Origin: an uncultured Prevotellaceae bacterium | GTDB lineage: Bacteria > Bacteroidota > Bacteroidia > Bacteroidales > UBA932 | Direction: 5' to 3' | Length of the DNA: 64,000 bases | Assembly: GCA_947166905.1 (NCBI GenBank) | Contig: CAMVFZ010000001.1 | Location: 248,001-312,000, forward strand | Position numbers and translations under genes: made by a program | Notes under the pieces: generated by a model | Told to the model about the DNA's origin: nothing | The model's input: the letters and a program-made list of their open reading frames with translations, nothing else | The model's database searches: none | In this document: in pieces, positions 1 to 11,000 of the stretch | Layout: each line of letters begins with the position of its first letter | Numbering within the stretch: the stretch's first letter is position 1

Positions 1-2
1 TC

Positions 3-578
3 TGGGACAACACGGGATTCCGCAGAGGAGATATCTGCTACGGAGGCAAAATGTATTACAACGTACTGATGAACATAGATGCCTACAGAAAGGCCCTCTA
101 TGTAAGATATCAGGACAAAGTCCAGACCTGGGAACTTGACAGGGACCTTATCGACTGGTTCACCATTATGGACTGGCTCACCGGACAGCCCGTTAAGTAC
201 GTGAACCTTAAAGGCAGGGGCGTAAAAAAGGCCCCGGAAGGCTTCATGGAGGTGATTCACGAAGGCGAAGACTGCATCTTTCGACAGGTTGTCAAATCCT
301 ATAGGGAATCCGTAGAGATTAGCGGATACAACAGGATTGGCTACGAAGATCGCAACTACAACGAGAACGTCTTCGTATTCTTTGACTACAAAGAGACCTT
401 CTACTTCCTTGGAAGGGACGGCAAACTGGAGAAGTTCTCTTCACAGAGGTTCCTTTTGAACAAGTATCCAAAGCTTAAGAAAGCTCTTCGCATGCAGATC
501 AAATACAACAACTGGGGCGATATGCCTTTTAAAATCTGGTGCAAGAATATCATGAATTATGTAGAAAGCGCAAAATGA
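3..578 (+). CDS. Uncharacterised protein, 3' portion (5' end outside window)
   Basis: The reading frame is already open at the left edge. The residues before the first ATG (at 51) read smoothly into the rest, so I treat this as the C-terminal 191 residues of a longer protein rather than a gene starting at 51. The visible part is rich in Tyr, Asp and Lys. It ends in a Lys-rich helix-like stretch (YPKLKKALRMQIKYNNW) that loosely resembles the C-terminus of the secreted protein at 17366-18037. Its stop codon overlaps the start of the TonB receptor gene (ATGA), so the two are probably co-transcribed and translationally coupled. I do not recognise a named family. A periplasmic or envelope role is inferred from context only. 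Confidence 0.6.
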   Translation, partial: WDNTGFRRGDICYGGKMYYNVLMNIDAYRKALYVRYQDKVQTWELDRDLIDWFTIMDWLTGQPVKYVNLKGRGVKKAPEGFMEVIHEGEDCIFRQVVKSYRESVEISGYNRIGYEDRNYNENVFVFFDYKETFYFLGRDGKLEKFSSQRFLLNKYPKLKKALRMQIKYNNWGDMPFKIWCKNIMNYVESAK

Positions 579-3220
579 GAAAACTGTTTTTGACAATTAC
601 AGCCCTAGTGGCCGCCTCGTTCTGCGCAATTGCCCAGAATGATATTTCCGTAAGAATGGTTTCCGCCGATTCCCTTGTAAAGGTGATAAGGGCAGTCAGC
701 GGCAACCGTATCCACATCGCCGGAGCAGAGAAGGATGACAGTTTCTACAGCCTGGACGCATCGCCCAAGGATTTTGTAGAGAAAGCCCTTGCCAAGCTTC
801 GCGAAGGAGGCTACACAGTATCCGAGTTCAACGGTATACTGTTCGTAGCCAAGGGACGTAGTATGACTCCGGCCCTGCCTGCCACCTGGTTTGTAGCAGA
901 GAATGTTCCAGCCACTACCACAGATATGGCCAAGGAACAAACCCAGGCTGCGGTTTACCAGAACAAAACCTATGAAATTGGCCAGGAACGCAACTTCAAG
1001 TCTGGCCGCAAAGCCACAATCCACGGTTATGTAAAAGACGCCTCCAACGGCGAGCCTGTTGTGGGAATTTCCGTATATGACGGAAACACAAGCACTTACA
1101 CCATGACCGATGCCTATGGATTCTGGAAACTTTATCTACCCACCGGCCGCAATACCCTTAACTTCAGCGGCTATCCGATGGAGGATGTAAACCTGGACAT
1201 CATCATCTACGAAGAAGGTGGCCTGGACATCACCATGAAGGAAAAGGTTACCACACTTAAGGCTGCAACCGTAAGCGCAGAGTCTGTTGCCAACCATAGG
1301 ACTGCGCGTCTTGGCCTTGAAAAGATCCAGATAGAGAGAATCAAGAAGATACCTACAGCCTTCGGCGAGGGCGATATCCTTAAGGCCGTGCTGGCCCTGC
1401 CGGGCGTACAGTCCGTAGGCGAAGCCTCTTCCGGATTCAACGTACGAGGCGGTTCAGTAGACCAGAACCTGATTCTGTTCAACGACGGTACCGTATACAA
1501 TCCCAACCATCTCTTCGGCCTGTTCTCTACCTTCAATTCCGATGTTGTCAGCCACGCGGAGCTTTACAAGAGCTCAATTCCCGCAGAATTCGGCGGCCGC
1601 ATTTCTTCTGTGCTTGACATTCACGCACGCGAGGGTAACAAGAAGAAGGTACAGGGCTCCCTTGGCATCGGACTTCTTACCAGCCGCGTAGAGTTGGACG
1701 GCCCTCTAGGGGAAAAGACCTCCTTCATAGTAAGTGGCCGTACAACCTACTCCAACTGGATAATGAACATGATTCCGGACGAGAGCCACTACCACGACGG
1801 AAAAACCCAGTTCATGGACTTCAACGCAGGTATCAGCCATCGTTTTGACGAAAAGAACACTCTGTACGTAAATGGCTACTGGTCCAGGGATAAATTCTCC
1901 TTCAGCGCAGATACAACCTTCAAATACAGCAACTTGAATGTATCGGCAAAACTGCGCAGCCTGCTGTCTGTAAAGACAACCATGGAGTTGGTAGCAGGTT
2001 TTGATTCCTATAACAGCACCGTAAATAGCCACGAGGTTTATACTCCGGATTCTTACATCTACAAGAACGGTATCAACCAGGAATTCCTTAAGCTGAAGTT
2101 CAAACATCTGCACAACGAGGCCCACTCACTCAGCTTCGGCCTTAACGCGCAACTGTACAACCTCCAGCCCGGATCCATCAGGCCCGGAGACGAGGCCTCC
2201 CTGGTAGAGGCCCGCACCCTTGACCGAGTAAAGGCCTTCGAGGCAGCGGCATACTTTGGCGACAGCTGGACGGTTAACGAGCAATGGGCACTTGAAGGCG
2301 GCATCCGCATCGGTGCGTACAAGAGCATCGACGACGCCCCGCTCAAGATTATGCCTGAACTCAGGCTTTCCGCCAAATACTCCATACTTAGCAACCTCTC
2401 CGCCAAGATGGGTATCAACACCCTGAGGCAGAACATACATATGATATCCAACACCTCTACCATTTCGCCGATGGACGCCTGGACGCTTGCCAACGAAAAC
2501 ATCAAGCCCCAGGACGGATATCAGGCCGCCGGTGGACTGTATTGGACATCCGACAATGGCGTGGACGTTTCTGTAGAGGGTTATTACAAGCAGAGCCGCA
2601 ACAGCCTTGACTACCGCTCCGGAGCACAGCTCATTATGAATCCGGAACTGGATATGGACCTTATCCGCACCAGAAGCCGCTCCTTCGGAGCAGAGCTCAT
2701 GGTAAAGAAATCCTCCGGAAAGCTTAACGGATGGGCTTCCTACTCTTATTCCAGGGCTTTCATGCAGCAGATGGACGACGAGGGCATCGGCCTTATAAAC
2801 GGTGGCCGATGGTATAAGGCTCCCCACGACAAGCCGCACAACTTCAAACTTGCGGGTAACTACAAGTTCACCCACAGATACAGCCTGTCGGCCAATATCG
2901 ATTATTCAACGGGCAGGCCCATTACCGTCCCCGTCGGCTTGTTCTACCTTGGTGGACAAAAGTATCTGGCATTCTCTGACAGAAATGCTTACAGGATTCC
3001 GGATTACTTCCGCCTTGACCTTGCGATGAACATAGAGCCAAGCCACTACCTCAAAAACCTGATGCACTTCTCAATCACCTTTGGCGTATACAATGTCACA
3101 GGCCGCAAGAATGCATACTCAGTGTTCTACACAATGAAAGACAGCTCCCTGCCCCAGGGCTACAAGGTATCTGTCTTCGCCTCCCCTATTCCTTATATAA
3201 CCATTAATATGAAATTCTAA
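575..3220 (+). CDS. TonB-dependent receptor with N-terminal STN domain
   Basis: This is an outer-membrane receptor of 881 residues. I start it at ATG 575, where a signal peptide begins (MRKLFLTITALVAASFCAIAQ), not at the in-frame GTG at 539. After the signal peptide come a secretin/TonB short N-terminal (STN) domain at about residues 22-95, a carboxypeptidase-regulatory-like beta-sandwich at about 150-240, a plug domain with FNVRGGSVDQNLILFNDG at about 280-380, and a long beta-barrel ending in aromatic INMKF. STN domains usually pass signals to a periplasmic anti-sigma factor, but no FecI/FecR pair lies in the window. The stop overlaps the next start (TAATG). The partner DUF4249 lipoprotein and plug-like protein suggest a dedicated uptake complex; the substrate is unknown. 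Confidence 0.93.
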   Translation: MRKLFLTITALVAASFCAIAQNDISVRMVSADSLVKVIRAVSGNRIHIAGAEKDDSFYSLDASPKDFVEKALAKLREGGYTVSEFNGILFVAKGRSMTPALPATWFVAENVPATTTDMAKEQTQAAVYQNKTYEIGQERNFKSGRKATIHGYVKDASNGEPVVGISVYDGNTSTYTMTDAYGFWKLYLPTGRNTLNFSGYPMEDVNLDIIIYEEGGLDITMKEKVTTLKAATVSAESVANHRTARLGLEKIQIERIKKIPTAFGEGDILKAVLALPGVQSVGEASSGFNVRGGSVDQNLILFNDGTVYNPNHLFGLFSTFNSDVVSHAELYKSSIPAEFGGRISSVLDIHAREGNKKKVQGSLGIGLLTSRVELDGPLGEKTSFIVSGRTTYSNWIMNMIPDESHYHDGKTQFMDFNAGISHRFDEKNTLYVNGYWSRDKFSFSADTTFKYSNLNVSAKLRSLLSVKTTMELVAGFDSYNSTVNSHEVYTPDSYIYKNGINQEFLKLKFKHLHNEAHSLSFGLNAQLYNLQPGSIRPGDEASLVEARTLDRVKAFEAAAYFGDSWTVNEQWALEGGIRIGAYKSIDDAPLKIMPELRLSAKYSILSNLSAKMGINTLRQNIHMISNTSTISPMDAWTLANENIKPQDGYQAAGGLYWTSDNGVDVSVEGYYKQSRNSLDYRSGAQLIMNPELDMDLIRTRSRSFGAELMVKKSSGKLNGWASYSYSRAFMQQMDDEGIGLINGGRWYKAPHDKPHNFKLAGNYKFTHRYSLSANIDYSTGRPITVPVGLFYLGGQKYLAFSDRNAYRIPDYFRLDLAMNIEPSHYLKNLMHFSITFGVYNVTGRKNAYSVFYTMKDSSLPQGYKVSVFASPIPYITINMKF

Positions 3221-4491
3221 TGAAACGGCTGATATTCAAATATTTAAGCATCATTTGCTGCACATTGGCGGTATCTTGCACTTATGAGTATGAGGCCGAT
3301 ATCCCAACGGACAACAATATTGTAGTTATAGACGGACGCATAGTCACAGGCATCACATCTACCATTACTATATCCAAGGCCACTAAGTTGGACGGCTCCG
3401 CCCAATACGGCAGCATCTCTGCCAAGGCAAGGATTGAATGTGAGGATGGCACCATTATAGAGGGCTACAGCGAAGGCGGTTATTCCGGATACCCTTCAGG
3501 CTATGATGATTACTATCCTGGCATCGTCAGCAATCCCACCATCTCTTTTGATACAAAGAATCTTGATCCTACCAAGAAATACAAGGTGTTCATTGACGCC
3601 GGAGATGAGGGAACCTTCGAGAGCGACTGGCTGGAGGTTTACAAAGCTCCTGTAATAGACGCACTGACCTACAACGTGGTTGACGGAGAAGACGGAAAAG
3701 CCCTTGACTTCAGGGTATCCGCCCATGCGGATTCTCCTTACTTTGCAGTATCCTACGTAGAGGCATGGGAGCATACTTCGCTGACTACCACCATGTTGGA
3801 GTACTTCCCGGAGACTAATACCGTGGACGAAGCTTCATGGAAAGGCCGCGAGCATCCATATTACAGATGCTGGCAGGAATCGGACAAACCCATTACCGTA
3901 ATTTCTTCTGCGGCACATACGGAGAACAAGATTGAAAACGCCTATCTTACAAAGCTTGGCCAATACAACCTGAAGGTATCCGTGTTGTACAGGATGATAG
4001 TGAATGTATCATCGACAAGTAAGGAGTATTATGATTACTGGGATAACCTACGCAAAGTTTCTTACGTAGACGGTGACCTGTTCACACCTATTCCCAGCAA
4101 CATGGAGGGCAATGTTCACCGTAAAACAGGCAATGGGACAGTCATTGGCTTCCTTGGAGCAAGCGAGGCTGCGGTTGATACAATTTATTACAAGAATCGC
4201 GGATTCTACAGATGGCCCCGTGAGTATGCCACAAGGCTTGATGAACTTATGTACTACCACATGGACATGGAGAATCCCAGTGACCTTAACCAGTATTACT
4301 GTCCTCTTCAAATGGATTGGGCCTTTGCTTACAGCATGGGAAATGTTCCTATCAGGGAGGCCAGCGGCGAAGAAGGCTTTATCCCCAACATGTACGTGTG
4401 GGGCAGGAAGGAATGCGTAGACTGCCGGTATCTTGGCGGCGACATCAAGTTCCCCGAAGATTGGCCGGACCGCAACGATCCCAACCTCTAA
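3220..4491 (+). CDS. DUF4249-family outer-membrane lipoprotein
   Basis: This 423-residue protein starts with a lipoprotein signal (LAVSC, Cys 20) followed by a short acidic linker. The segment beginning DNNIVVIDGRIVTGITSTI is typical of DUF4249, a Bacteroidota family regularly encoded just after TonB receptors with STN domains. The start codon overlaps the receptor stop by one base, so expression is coupled. It is probably anchored on the outer membrane and may act as the lid or ligand-binding partner of the receptor, as SusD does for SusC; that is inference from gene order. The C-terminus contains two Cys in a short CVDC motif. No enzyme motif is seen. Confidence 0.85.
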   Translation: MKRLIFKYLSIICCTLAVSCTYEYEADIPTDNNIVVIDGRIVTGITSTITISKATKLDGSAQYGSISAKARIECEDGTIIEGYSEGGYSGYPSGYDDYYPGIVSNPTISFDTKNLDPTKKYKVFIDAGDEGTFESDWLEVYKAPVIDALTYNVVDGEDGKALDFRVSAHADSPYFAVSYVEAWEHTSLTTTMLEYFPETNTVDEASWKGREHPYYRCWQESDKPITVISSAAHTENKIENAYLTKLGQYNLKVSVLYRMIVNVSSTSKEYYDYWDNLRKVSYVDGDLFTPIPSNMEGNVHRKTGNGTVIGFLGASEAAVDTIYYKNRGFYRWPREYATRLDELMYYHMDMENPSDLNQYYCPLQMDWAFAYSMGNVPIREASGEEGFIPNMYVWGRKECVDCRYLGGDIKFPEDWPDRNDPNL

Positions 4492-4503
4492 AACAGTAAC
4501 AAT

Positions 4504-6132
4504 ATGAGACTAAGATATTTAGCGATAATAGCATTATTCTCCTGCAGCCTGTCGATGGCGCAGGAAAGAACGCTGCTTTCAACAGACCGCAACTATTATG
4601 CTGCAGGAGAAAGCATTAAGTGCTCTGCTTTTTGCATTGAGTCAGAGGGCGGTTTCTCCAACTTCAGCAGCATAGCTTACATAGAGGTTTACGGCAAAGA
4701 CGGAATGGTCGCCTCTGGAAAAATCGCCCTTAAAGAAGGCCGCGGAGGCGGATCTTTGGATATTCCAGGCGATGTTCCTACCGGCAACTACCGCATCGTA
4801 GCCTATACTTCAAAGAATAAAAACGAGTCCGGCTACGACTATAACACCGGTTCAAGAATCATATCGATATACAACACAACCAGCACAGCCCGCGCCAAGG
4901 ATGGGGTGAAAGTCGTTGACAACACTCCTTCCTCACTGCCGGTTCCGCTTGGCAGCAGCAGGATTAAGGCCACATCGGGCCCTGCGGAGGATGGTTTCAT
5001 CCCTATCGGCATTACAACCTCTAAGGATGCGACACTTAGCGTATCGGTATGGAAAGACGAGGGCTTCGCACGCTATGACAACAATACGCTTGCAACCCTT
5101 AAGGCCCAGGCCTGGAATCGCCCTACCACCAGAAACATCTCTGTAATAGAGGATTACGACGGCGAAGTTGTATATGCCCGCATCAACGGACAGATTGACA
5201 ACAACTGCATTTTCCTTTCCAGCCCCGGCAGCCGGTCCGATATTTACAAGGGCACCATGCTCCCGGACGGACGCACCGCCTTCTTCACGGACAATATTTA
5301 TGGCAACAAGGATGTGGCAGTCATTTGCCTTTCCCAGCTGCCCTCTTCCTTTGATGTAGAGTTTGAAAGTCCCTTTGTCGGCATCAGTGCAAGTTCGGTT
5401 CCTACCATGGAGATATCGGCAGACATGAAGAATGGACTCAATAACCTTGACGCTGCGCTTCGCATTGGAAAATCATTTGATGCCGATACCCTCTATTCTG
5501 CGCTGAACGTGCGCAAGCTCGATCTGCTTGGCCCTTGCCAGAACAAGTATAACCTGGACGATTATACGCGATTTGTCACCATGCGCGAGGTCTTCATCGA
5601 ATACCTTCACGATATTCACATAGACCGCAAAAAAGACCTTGTGGATATGACCGTAAAGACTCTGGACATAAAGGGACTGGCCAGCTACCGTCACTTTACG
5701 ACCTCCCTTATAATGCTTGACGGCGTTCCTGTAGTAGACCACACCATTATCTACAATATGGACCCGCTGCTTATTAAGAGCGTAGAGATTTATCCCAGCA
5801 ACTATGCCTTCGGAACAACATACTTCTGCGGAGCAGCCAACTTCATCACCTACAAGAACGATCTTGCAGGCGCACAGCTTGGAAAGAACATCCGCATCCT
5901 TTCTTATAAAGGAGCCTCTGTCCCGATGGTTTACTCTGCGTCCAAGGCTGCCTTCGACCCTGATTTCCCCTCTATTTCAGAGACGCTTTTCTGGCATCCG
6001 CTGGTTAGCATCCCCGCAGGAGAAACCTTTGATATCGACGTAGTTGCACCTTCCCTCCCGGGTAAATATATTGTTACTGTTGAAGGTTTCACCACCGATG
6101 GTGAAGCAATCTTCTACCAGAAAGAACTCTAG
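4504..6132 (+). CDS. Secreted protein with MG2-like N-terminus and TonB plug-like C-terminus
   Basis: The 542-residue product has a signal peptide (cleavage near SLSMAQ). Residues about 22-120 (LLSTDRNYYAAGESIKCSA onward) look like an MG2-type beta-sandwich, as in alpha-2-macroglobulin-like proteins. Around residues 395-460 a stretch containing LIMLDGVPVVDHTIIYNMDP and then SVEIYPSNYAFGTTYFCGAA matches the pattern of a TonB receptor plug, yet the protein ends about 80 residues later with no room for a barrel. It follows the DUF4249 gene by 12 bases and is the last gene before a terminator. It may be a periplasmic or surface accessory of the receptor. Function unknown; the domain calls rest on pattern recognition. 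Confidence 0.7.
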   Translation: MRLRYLAIIALFSCSLSMAQERTLLSTDRNYYAAGESIKCSAFCIESEGGFSNFSSIAYIEVYGKDGMVASGKIALKEGRGGGSLDIPGDVPTGNYRIVAYTSKNKNESGYDYNTGSRIISIYNTTSTARAKDGVKVVDNTPSSLPVPLGSSRIKATSGPAEDGFIPIGITTSKDATLSVSVWKDEGFARYDNNTLATLKAQAWNRPTTRNISVIEDYDGEVVYARINGQIDNNCIFLSSPGSRSDIYKGTMLPDGRTAFFTDNIYGNKDVAVICLSQLPSSFDVEFESPFVGISASSVPTMEISADMKNGLNNLDAALRIGKSFDADTLYSALNVRKLDLLGPCQNKYNLDDYTRFVTMREVFIEYLHDIHIDRKKDLVDMTVKTLDIKGLASYRHFTTSLIMLDGVPVVDHTIIYNMDPLLIKSVEIYPSNYAFGTTYFCGAANFITYKNDLAGAQLGKNIRILSYKGASVPMVYSASKAAFDPDFPSISETLFWHPLVSIPAGETFDIDVVAPSLPGKYIVTVEGFTTDGEAIFYQKEL

Positions 6133-6150
6133 TTCTAAACAATACAGACA

Positions 6151-6187
6151 AAAAAAGGATGTCTCGTTTCGGAGACATCCTTTTTTA
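6151..6187. terminator. Bidirectional rho-independent terminator
   Basis: A perfect hairpin (AGGATGTCTC, loop, GAGACATCCT) is flanked by an A-run on the left and a T-run on the right. It lies between the convergent ends of the TonB/DUF4249 operon and the leftward susD-like gene, so it can serve both. Confidence 0.9.
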
Positions 6188-6200
6188 TTATAGATTCAGC

Positions 6201-8054
6201 TTACTGCTGGTCAGAATCCCACCATACGGGAATTGTCCAAGCATCGTCCTTAGTATTCCAGTTCTTAGCTGAGTTGTCAGCGCCGGGAACCTCAAGACCA
6301 ATAGCGATAAGGTTCTTAGAGTTGTAGTTGTACTCGTGAGAGCACTGACGCCAACGACGATAGTACTTGCCTGCAGGAACAGCCCTCATGGCAGCTGCGC
6401 TTACACTGTGGTATGCTGCGATGCCCCAACCGAGGAATACGTCAGGATTGTAGTCATAACGACGCATATCGTTGAAGATTTCTACGCTGAACTGAAGAGC
6501 GAGCTTCTTCTGGGTCATGATACGGCCAAGAGTAAGTGTAGAAGCATTACCGATACCGTTTGCAAGGAAGTTGTCAATGTCAGCCTGCTTCATAGGAGTG
6601 AATGAAGGGCAGTCATTGAGGGTCTGATCCTCAGCAACCCAAACTTTGAGTTTCTCGTTCATGAGTTCGATGGCAGCCTTGATACCTTCTTTGTAAGCAT
6701 TGAAAGCACCGGTCTTATCACCGTCGTTGAAGAGAACTTCTGCCTTGATGAAGCAAGCCTCCATGTAGGTACCTACGTATGTAGGAGCGGAAACGCGGCT
6801 GTAGAATGAGCCGGACTCTGCTGATGCATCGTAAGCAACACCGCCACGACGGTAGAGAAGGTCTTTCTTTGCAGCGTAACCCTTAGACTCGCTGGTGCAC
6901 TCTACGTAAACGGTATCACCAAGACGGGCTGCGTTCTCAGAAGAAATATAGAAGTGCTTTTCAGGGCTCCAAGATGCACGGAGAGGGCCACCCTCGTTAT
7001 TGATGTTAGACAGCATGTCTACACCAAGAGAACGACGCCAGGTTCCGTTTTCGTTCCACTTGATCTCTGCAGGAGTAGCTGCAGTCTTGCGTGAACGTGC
7101 CCAAGGAATGATGTGGTCAGCACGAGGGTCCTCAACACCAAGACCGTCAAAGTTGGTCAGGTTGTCATAGAGAGCCTTGGTAACCATGTAACCGGCGTTC
7201 ATACCGCAAACTGAATACAAAGGTGAGTAGTCAACGGGCTCATCCCAACCAAGACGGTCGTGGGTAGAGCTGTTGTCATCAGTATGGTTTACGATAGTGT
7301 TGTCAGCATTGCTCTTCATAGCCTTTTCAAGGCACTCCTTGATGGTAGCAACATCATACTTGCCTTCTTTGTAGCTGCCGGCAGCCTTCTTGTTGAGCTT
7401 GTTAGCCCAGCGAGCCTTGAGCAGGTAAGCAAGTTTTACCCATTTCTGAACGTCACCGTTGTTCCAGGTATCACCAACTGCGAGTGAAGGAAGAGAAGGA
7501 TCGATGCTCTTCTGAAGGAGCTCGATAGCCTCGTCGATGCGCTCGAAGCAGCCAAGATAGATGGTCTTACCGGTAGCATAAACAGGAAGTGCGTTTGCTG
7601 AGAGAGCGTCCTCGTAAGGCATTTCACCGTAGAGGTCGGTCATAAGCATGAAGCCGTAAGCAAGGAGGAGCTGGGCAGCACCGGCATAGTGCCAGTTTTC
7701 TGCAGCCATGGCCTTTGCATACATGTCTTTAAGAGTAGCGCCGGCACCTACGAAGAACCACTGGTAAGGAGTGGTTACCTGAGCTTCAACAAGGTTCCAG
7801 TAAGAAACATGCCAGTAGTTACCACCATTGGCGTATCTGGTCCAGTCACCCATTGCCATACCGGTACGCCAAGCGGCGAACTGGGTGGCGCTGTTTGTAT
7901 AGAACTGGCAGTGAGCAAGCTCGAGCTGATACTCTGCTGCATCCAATGTAGGATTCTCAGGGTCTACGTTAACATCCAACCAATCCTTGCAGGAGGTGAA
8001 TGAAAGTGTAAAGATTGCAAGACCGCTGACCAATATTGATTTAATAAGTTTCAT
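6201..8054 (-). CDS. SusD-like outer-membrane lipoprotein (SusD-like_2 type)
   Basis: This 617-residue lipoprotein has its lipobox Cys at residue 22 (FTSCKDW) and the typical start DWLDVNVDPENPTLD. It resembles the SusD-like_2 branch of substrate-binding proteins, not the RagB-type SusD at 15260. Such proteins sit on the cell surface over the SusC barrel and deliver ligand. It follows the SusC-type gene by 37 bases and ends at a shared terminator, so the pair forms a two-gene operon. No glycoside hydrolase, peptidase, sulfatase or regulator is next to it, so the substrate cannot be inferred. Confidence 0.92.
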   Translation of the reverse strand: MKLIKSILVSGLAIFTLSFTSCKDWLDVNVDPENPTLDAAEYQLELAHCQFYTNSATQFAAWRTGMAMGDWTRYANGGNYWHVSYWNLVEAQVTTPYQWFFVGAGATLKDMYAKAMAAENWHYAGAAQLLLAYGFMLMTDLYGEMPYEDALSANALPVYATGKTIYLGCFERIDEAIELLQKSIDPSLPSLAVGDTWNNGDVQKWVKLAYLLKARWANKLNKKAAGSYKEGKYDVATIKECLEKAMKSNADNTIVNHTDDNSSTHDRLGWDEPVDYSPLYSVCGMNAGYMVTKALYDNLTNFDGLGVEDPRADHIIPWARSRKTAATPAEIKWNENGTWRRSLGVDMLSNINNEGGPLRASWSPEKHFYISSENAARLGDTVYVECTSESKGYAAKKDLLYRRGGVAYDASAESGSFYSRVSAPTYVGTYMEACFIKAEVLFNDGDKTGAFNAYKEGIKAAIELMNEKLKVWVAEDQTLNDCPSFTPMKQADIDNFLANGIGNASTLTLGRIMTQKKLALQFSVEIFNDMRRYDYNPDVFLGWGIAAYHSVSAAAMRAVPAGKYYRRWRQCSHEYNYNSKNLIAIGLEVPGADNSAKNWNTKDDAWTIPVWWDSDQQ

Positions 8055-8091
8055 AATCGATGTAATTAAAAATTATACTCTAGCTAGCGGT

Positions 8092-11000
8092 TTAGAAAGT
8101 AAGATTTACACCAAAAGTGAAGCTGGAAGTAGCAGGGGTACCAAGGTAGTCGAAGCCGACTGAAGATGAACCGCCGCTACCTGCGCCGGAAGCTGCAACC
8201 TCAGGGTCACCGTCGTAGTTGGTGAAGAGAAGGAGGTTGCTTGCAGAAGCAGTAATGGATGCTCTCTTGACAACACCAAGCTTGCTGAGCAGGCTCTTAG
8301 GAATGTCATAGGTAACTGCAAGGGTACGGAGTCTCAGGGAGTTAACCTTGGTGATCCAGTTCTTAACCTCGTAGTTGTAAGCACCTGTATAGTAGTTCTT
8401 GATAATCTCGCGACCAGGAGTCATCTTGCCAGCGAACTTGTAAACCTGGTTAGGCTCCCAAGTATTCTCAACAGCGTCGCCGTTTGCATCTACACCAGCG
8501 ATGGTGAGAGGACGGTTGCGAACGTCAGCAGAGAACTGGCTGGTACCGGCAGTAGTCATAGCATACTTGGTTCCGTTGAATACGTCACCGCCTACGCGGA
8601 ATTCCCACAACATGTTGAAGGTGAGGTTCTTGTAGGTGATGGTGTTGTTCCAACCACCATTGAACTTAGCCTCACGGTTACCGATCTCGTAAGAGTAAAC
8701 ACCGTCAGTCTTAGGGAAGCCGTTAGCGTCAAGAACGAGCTTGCCGTTTCTGGGGTCAGCAATGTTGTTGCCCTTATCGTCCTTAGCCTGGAAGCGGGTC
8801 CACTTGGTACCGGTGATAGCCATGAACTTGCCGCCTGAGATGGTAGCTGCACGTGCGCCGCCATACTGAACGTCGGTTACGTACATGATTTCCATACCTG
8901 CGGGCAGACCGGTCATAGTACCACGGTTGCCGGCTACGTTGATACCGGTTTCCCAAACAAGGTCTTTGGTCTCGATAGGAGTACCGGAGATAGAGAGCTC
9001 TATACCTTTATTATATACATTACCTGCGTTGATTGAGCAGAAAATGTAACCGGTTGACTGAGGACCACGAGGGCTCAAGATCTGGTTGTAAGAGTCATTG
9101 GTATAGTAAGCGATATCGAAGTTGAGTCTGCTCTGGAAGAAATGCAGCTCGAGGCCGATTTCTGAAGATTTACTCATTTCAGGCTTCAGGTAGGGGTTAC
9201 CACGCTCCCATGTTGCACCGATACCGGTCTTGCCAAGGAGGTACTGACCTACAGGCCAAAGAGCAGTGTTGGTCTCATAAGCGCCGGTGTCCTTACCAAC
9301 CTTTGCCCAAGATGCACGGATCTTACCGAATGTAAGAACGTCCTTGCCGATGATACCGCGATCCTGCAGGAACTGGGTGAATACAATTGCACCGCTTACT
9401 GAAGGATAGAAGTAAGACCTGTTGGCTATAGGAAGGGTTGAAGTCCAGTCGTTACGGCCGGTAGCTGAAAGGAAGATAGTGTTCTTCCAGTCTACTCGAA
9501 CCTCACCGAATACACCTACAAGGCGCTTCTTAGAAGCTGAGTGAGAGAAGTTGCGGTTGGTGGAAGCTGAGTTAGAGTATGAGAAGAAGTCAGGAACCTC
9601 GAAGTTCCAAGCCATCTTGTAGTTGCGGTCAGTCTTAGTGTCGTCAGTCTGCATACCTACCATGAGGTTTGCGTTGAAGTCACCGATCTTGCCGCTGAAG
9701 TTGGACATCAAGTTGTGTGACATGTAGGTGTACTTCAGCTGGTTGTTGCTGAGCATACCCTTCTGCCATACCTGCTTTACAACGCCGTTAGCTGCAACCC
9801 TTGTGTCGTTTGACTGGCTGTAGGTATCGATACCGGCGCGGTAGTTGATGAACCACCAGGGAGTGATGTCTGCGCGCAGGTTGATGCTGCCGGTGAAACG
9901 CTCTGTGTGGTCAGTATAAGAGTCCTTATTGATAATCCAGTAAGGGTTGTTCCTCTCTTCCCAAGGATCAAGGTCATCGGCTACGCCTGCGAGTTTGTAA
10001 CGGCTGCCGTCCTCGTTCAGATAATGCTTCATGTTGTCGCTGGGAGCCCACATGTAAACGGCTGCCAGGGCACCGGTACCGTTTGAACCATAGAGACCGC
10101 CTGAAGTCAGGGTTCTGTCTGTGTTGGCCTTAGAGTATGCGGTGTTTACGCTAACTGTGAAGATGTCAAGGAATTTCTGCTCACCGTTGAAACGGAAGGT
10201 GGTCTTGTCGTAACCTGTCTGAGGAACGATACCATCCTGGTTGAAGTGTGAGCCTGAAAGGAAGAAGTTACCGTTCTTGGTACCACCGGATACGCTTACG
10301 TTGGTATCCCATGTGCCGGCTTTCTTGAAGAAGTTGCCTACGTTGTCGTACCAAGGACCATTGTACTCCTCGCCCCATGAGTTGTAAGACTTGTCGTTCT
10401 GGGTAGCGCTTACGAGGTTACCGGCAGTGTCGTTGACGGTCTCGATATAACCTCTCTTGTACTGATGCTGAACGGCAGGAAGTTTCCTTGCCCATGAAGT
10501 GATGTACTTGGTGTTTACATTAACCTCTACAACACCGTCCTTACCTCTCTTAGTGGTAATGAGGACAACGCCGTTGGCAGCCTTTGAACCGTAAAGTGCG
10601 GCAGCTGCAGGGCCCTTAAGGATAGACATGTTCTCGATATCCTCAGGGTTGATATCCATTACACGGTTAGAAGAGGTTGTGTAAGCTGAACCTGAACCAT
10701 CGAATGCAGTGTTACCTACAACCTGTGAAGAGTTATCGTAGATAACGCCATCAACAACGAACAGAGGCTGGTTGTCGCGGGTCTCGGAACCTGAAGTACC
10801 ACCACGGAGGATGATAGCAGCGCCTGAACCGGCAGCACCTGAAGACTGGGTTACGTTAACACCGGCAATCTTACCTGAAAGGGAGTTGATTGCGTTGGCA
10901 GTCTTGTTGCGCATGAGTTCGGTTGAACCGATGTCCTCTACAGCATAACCGAGGGACTTTCTCTCCCTCTTAATACCGAGAGCGGTAACTACAGTACCCT

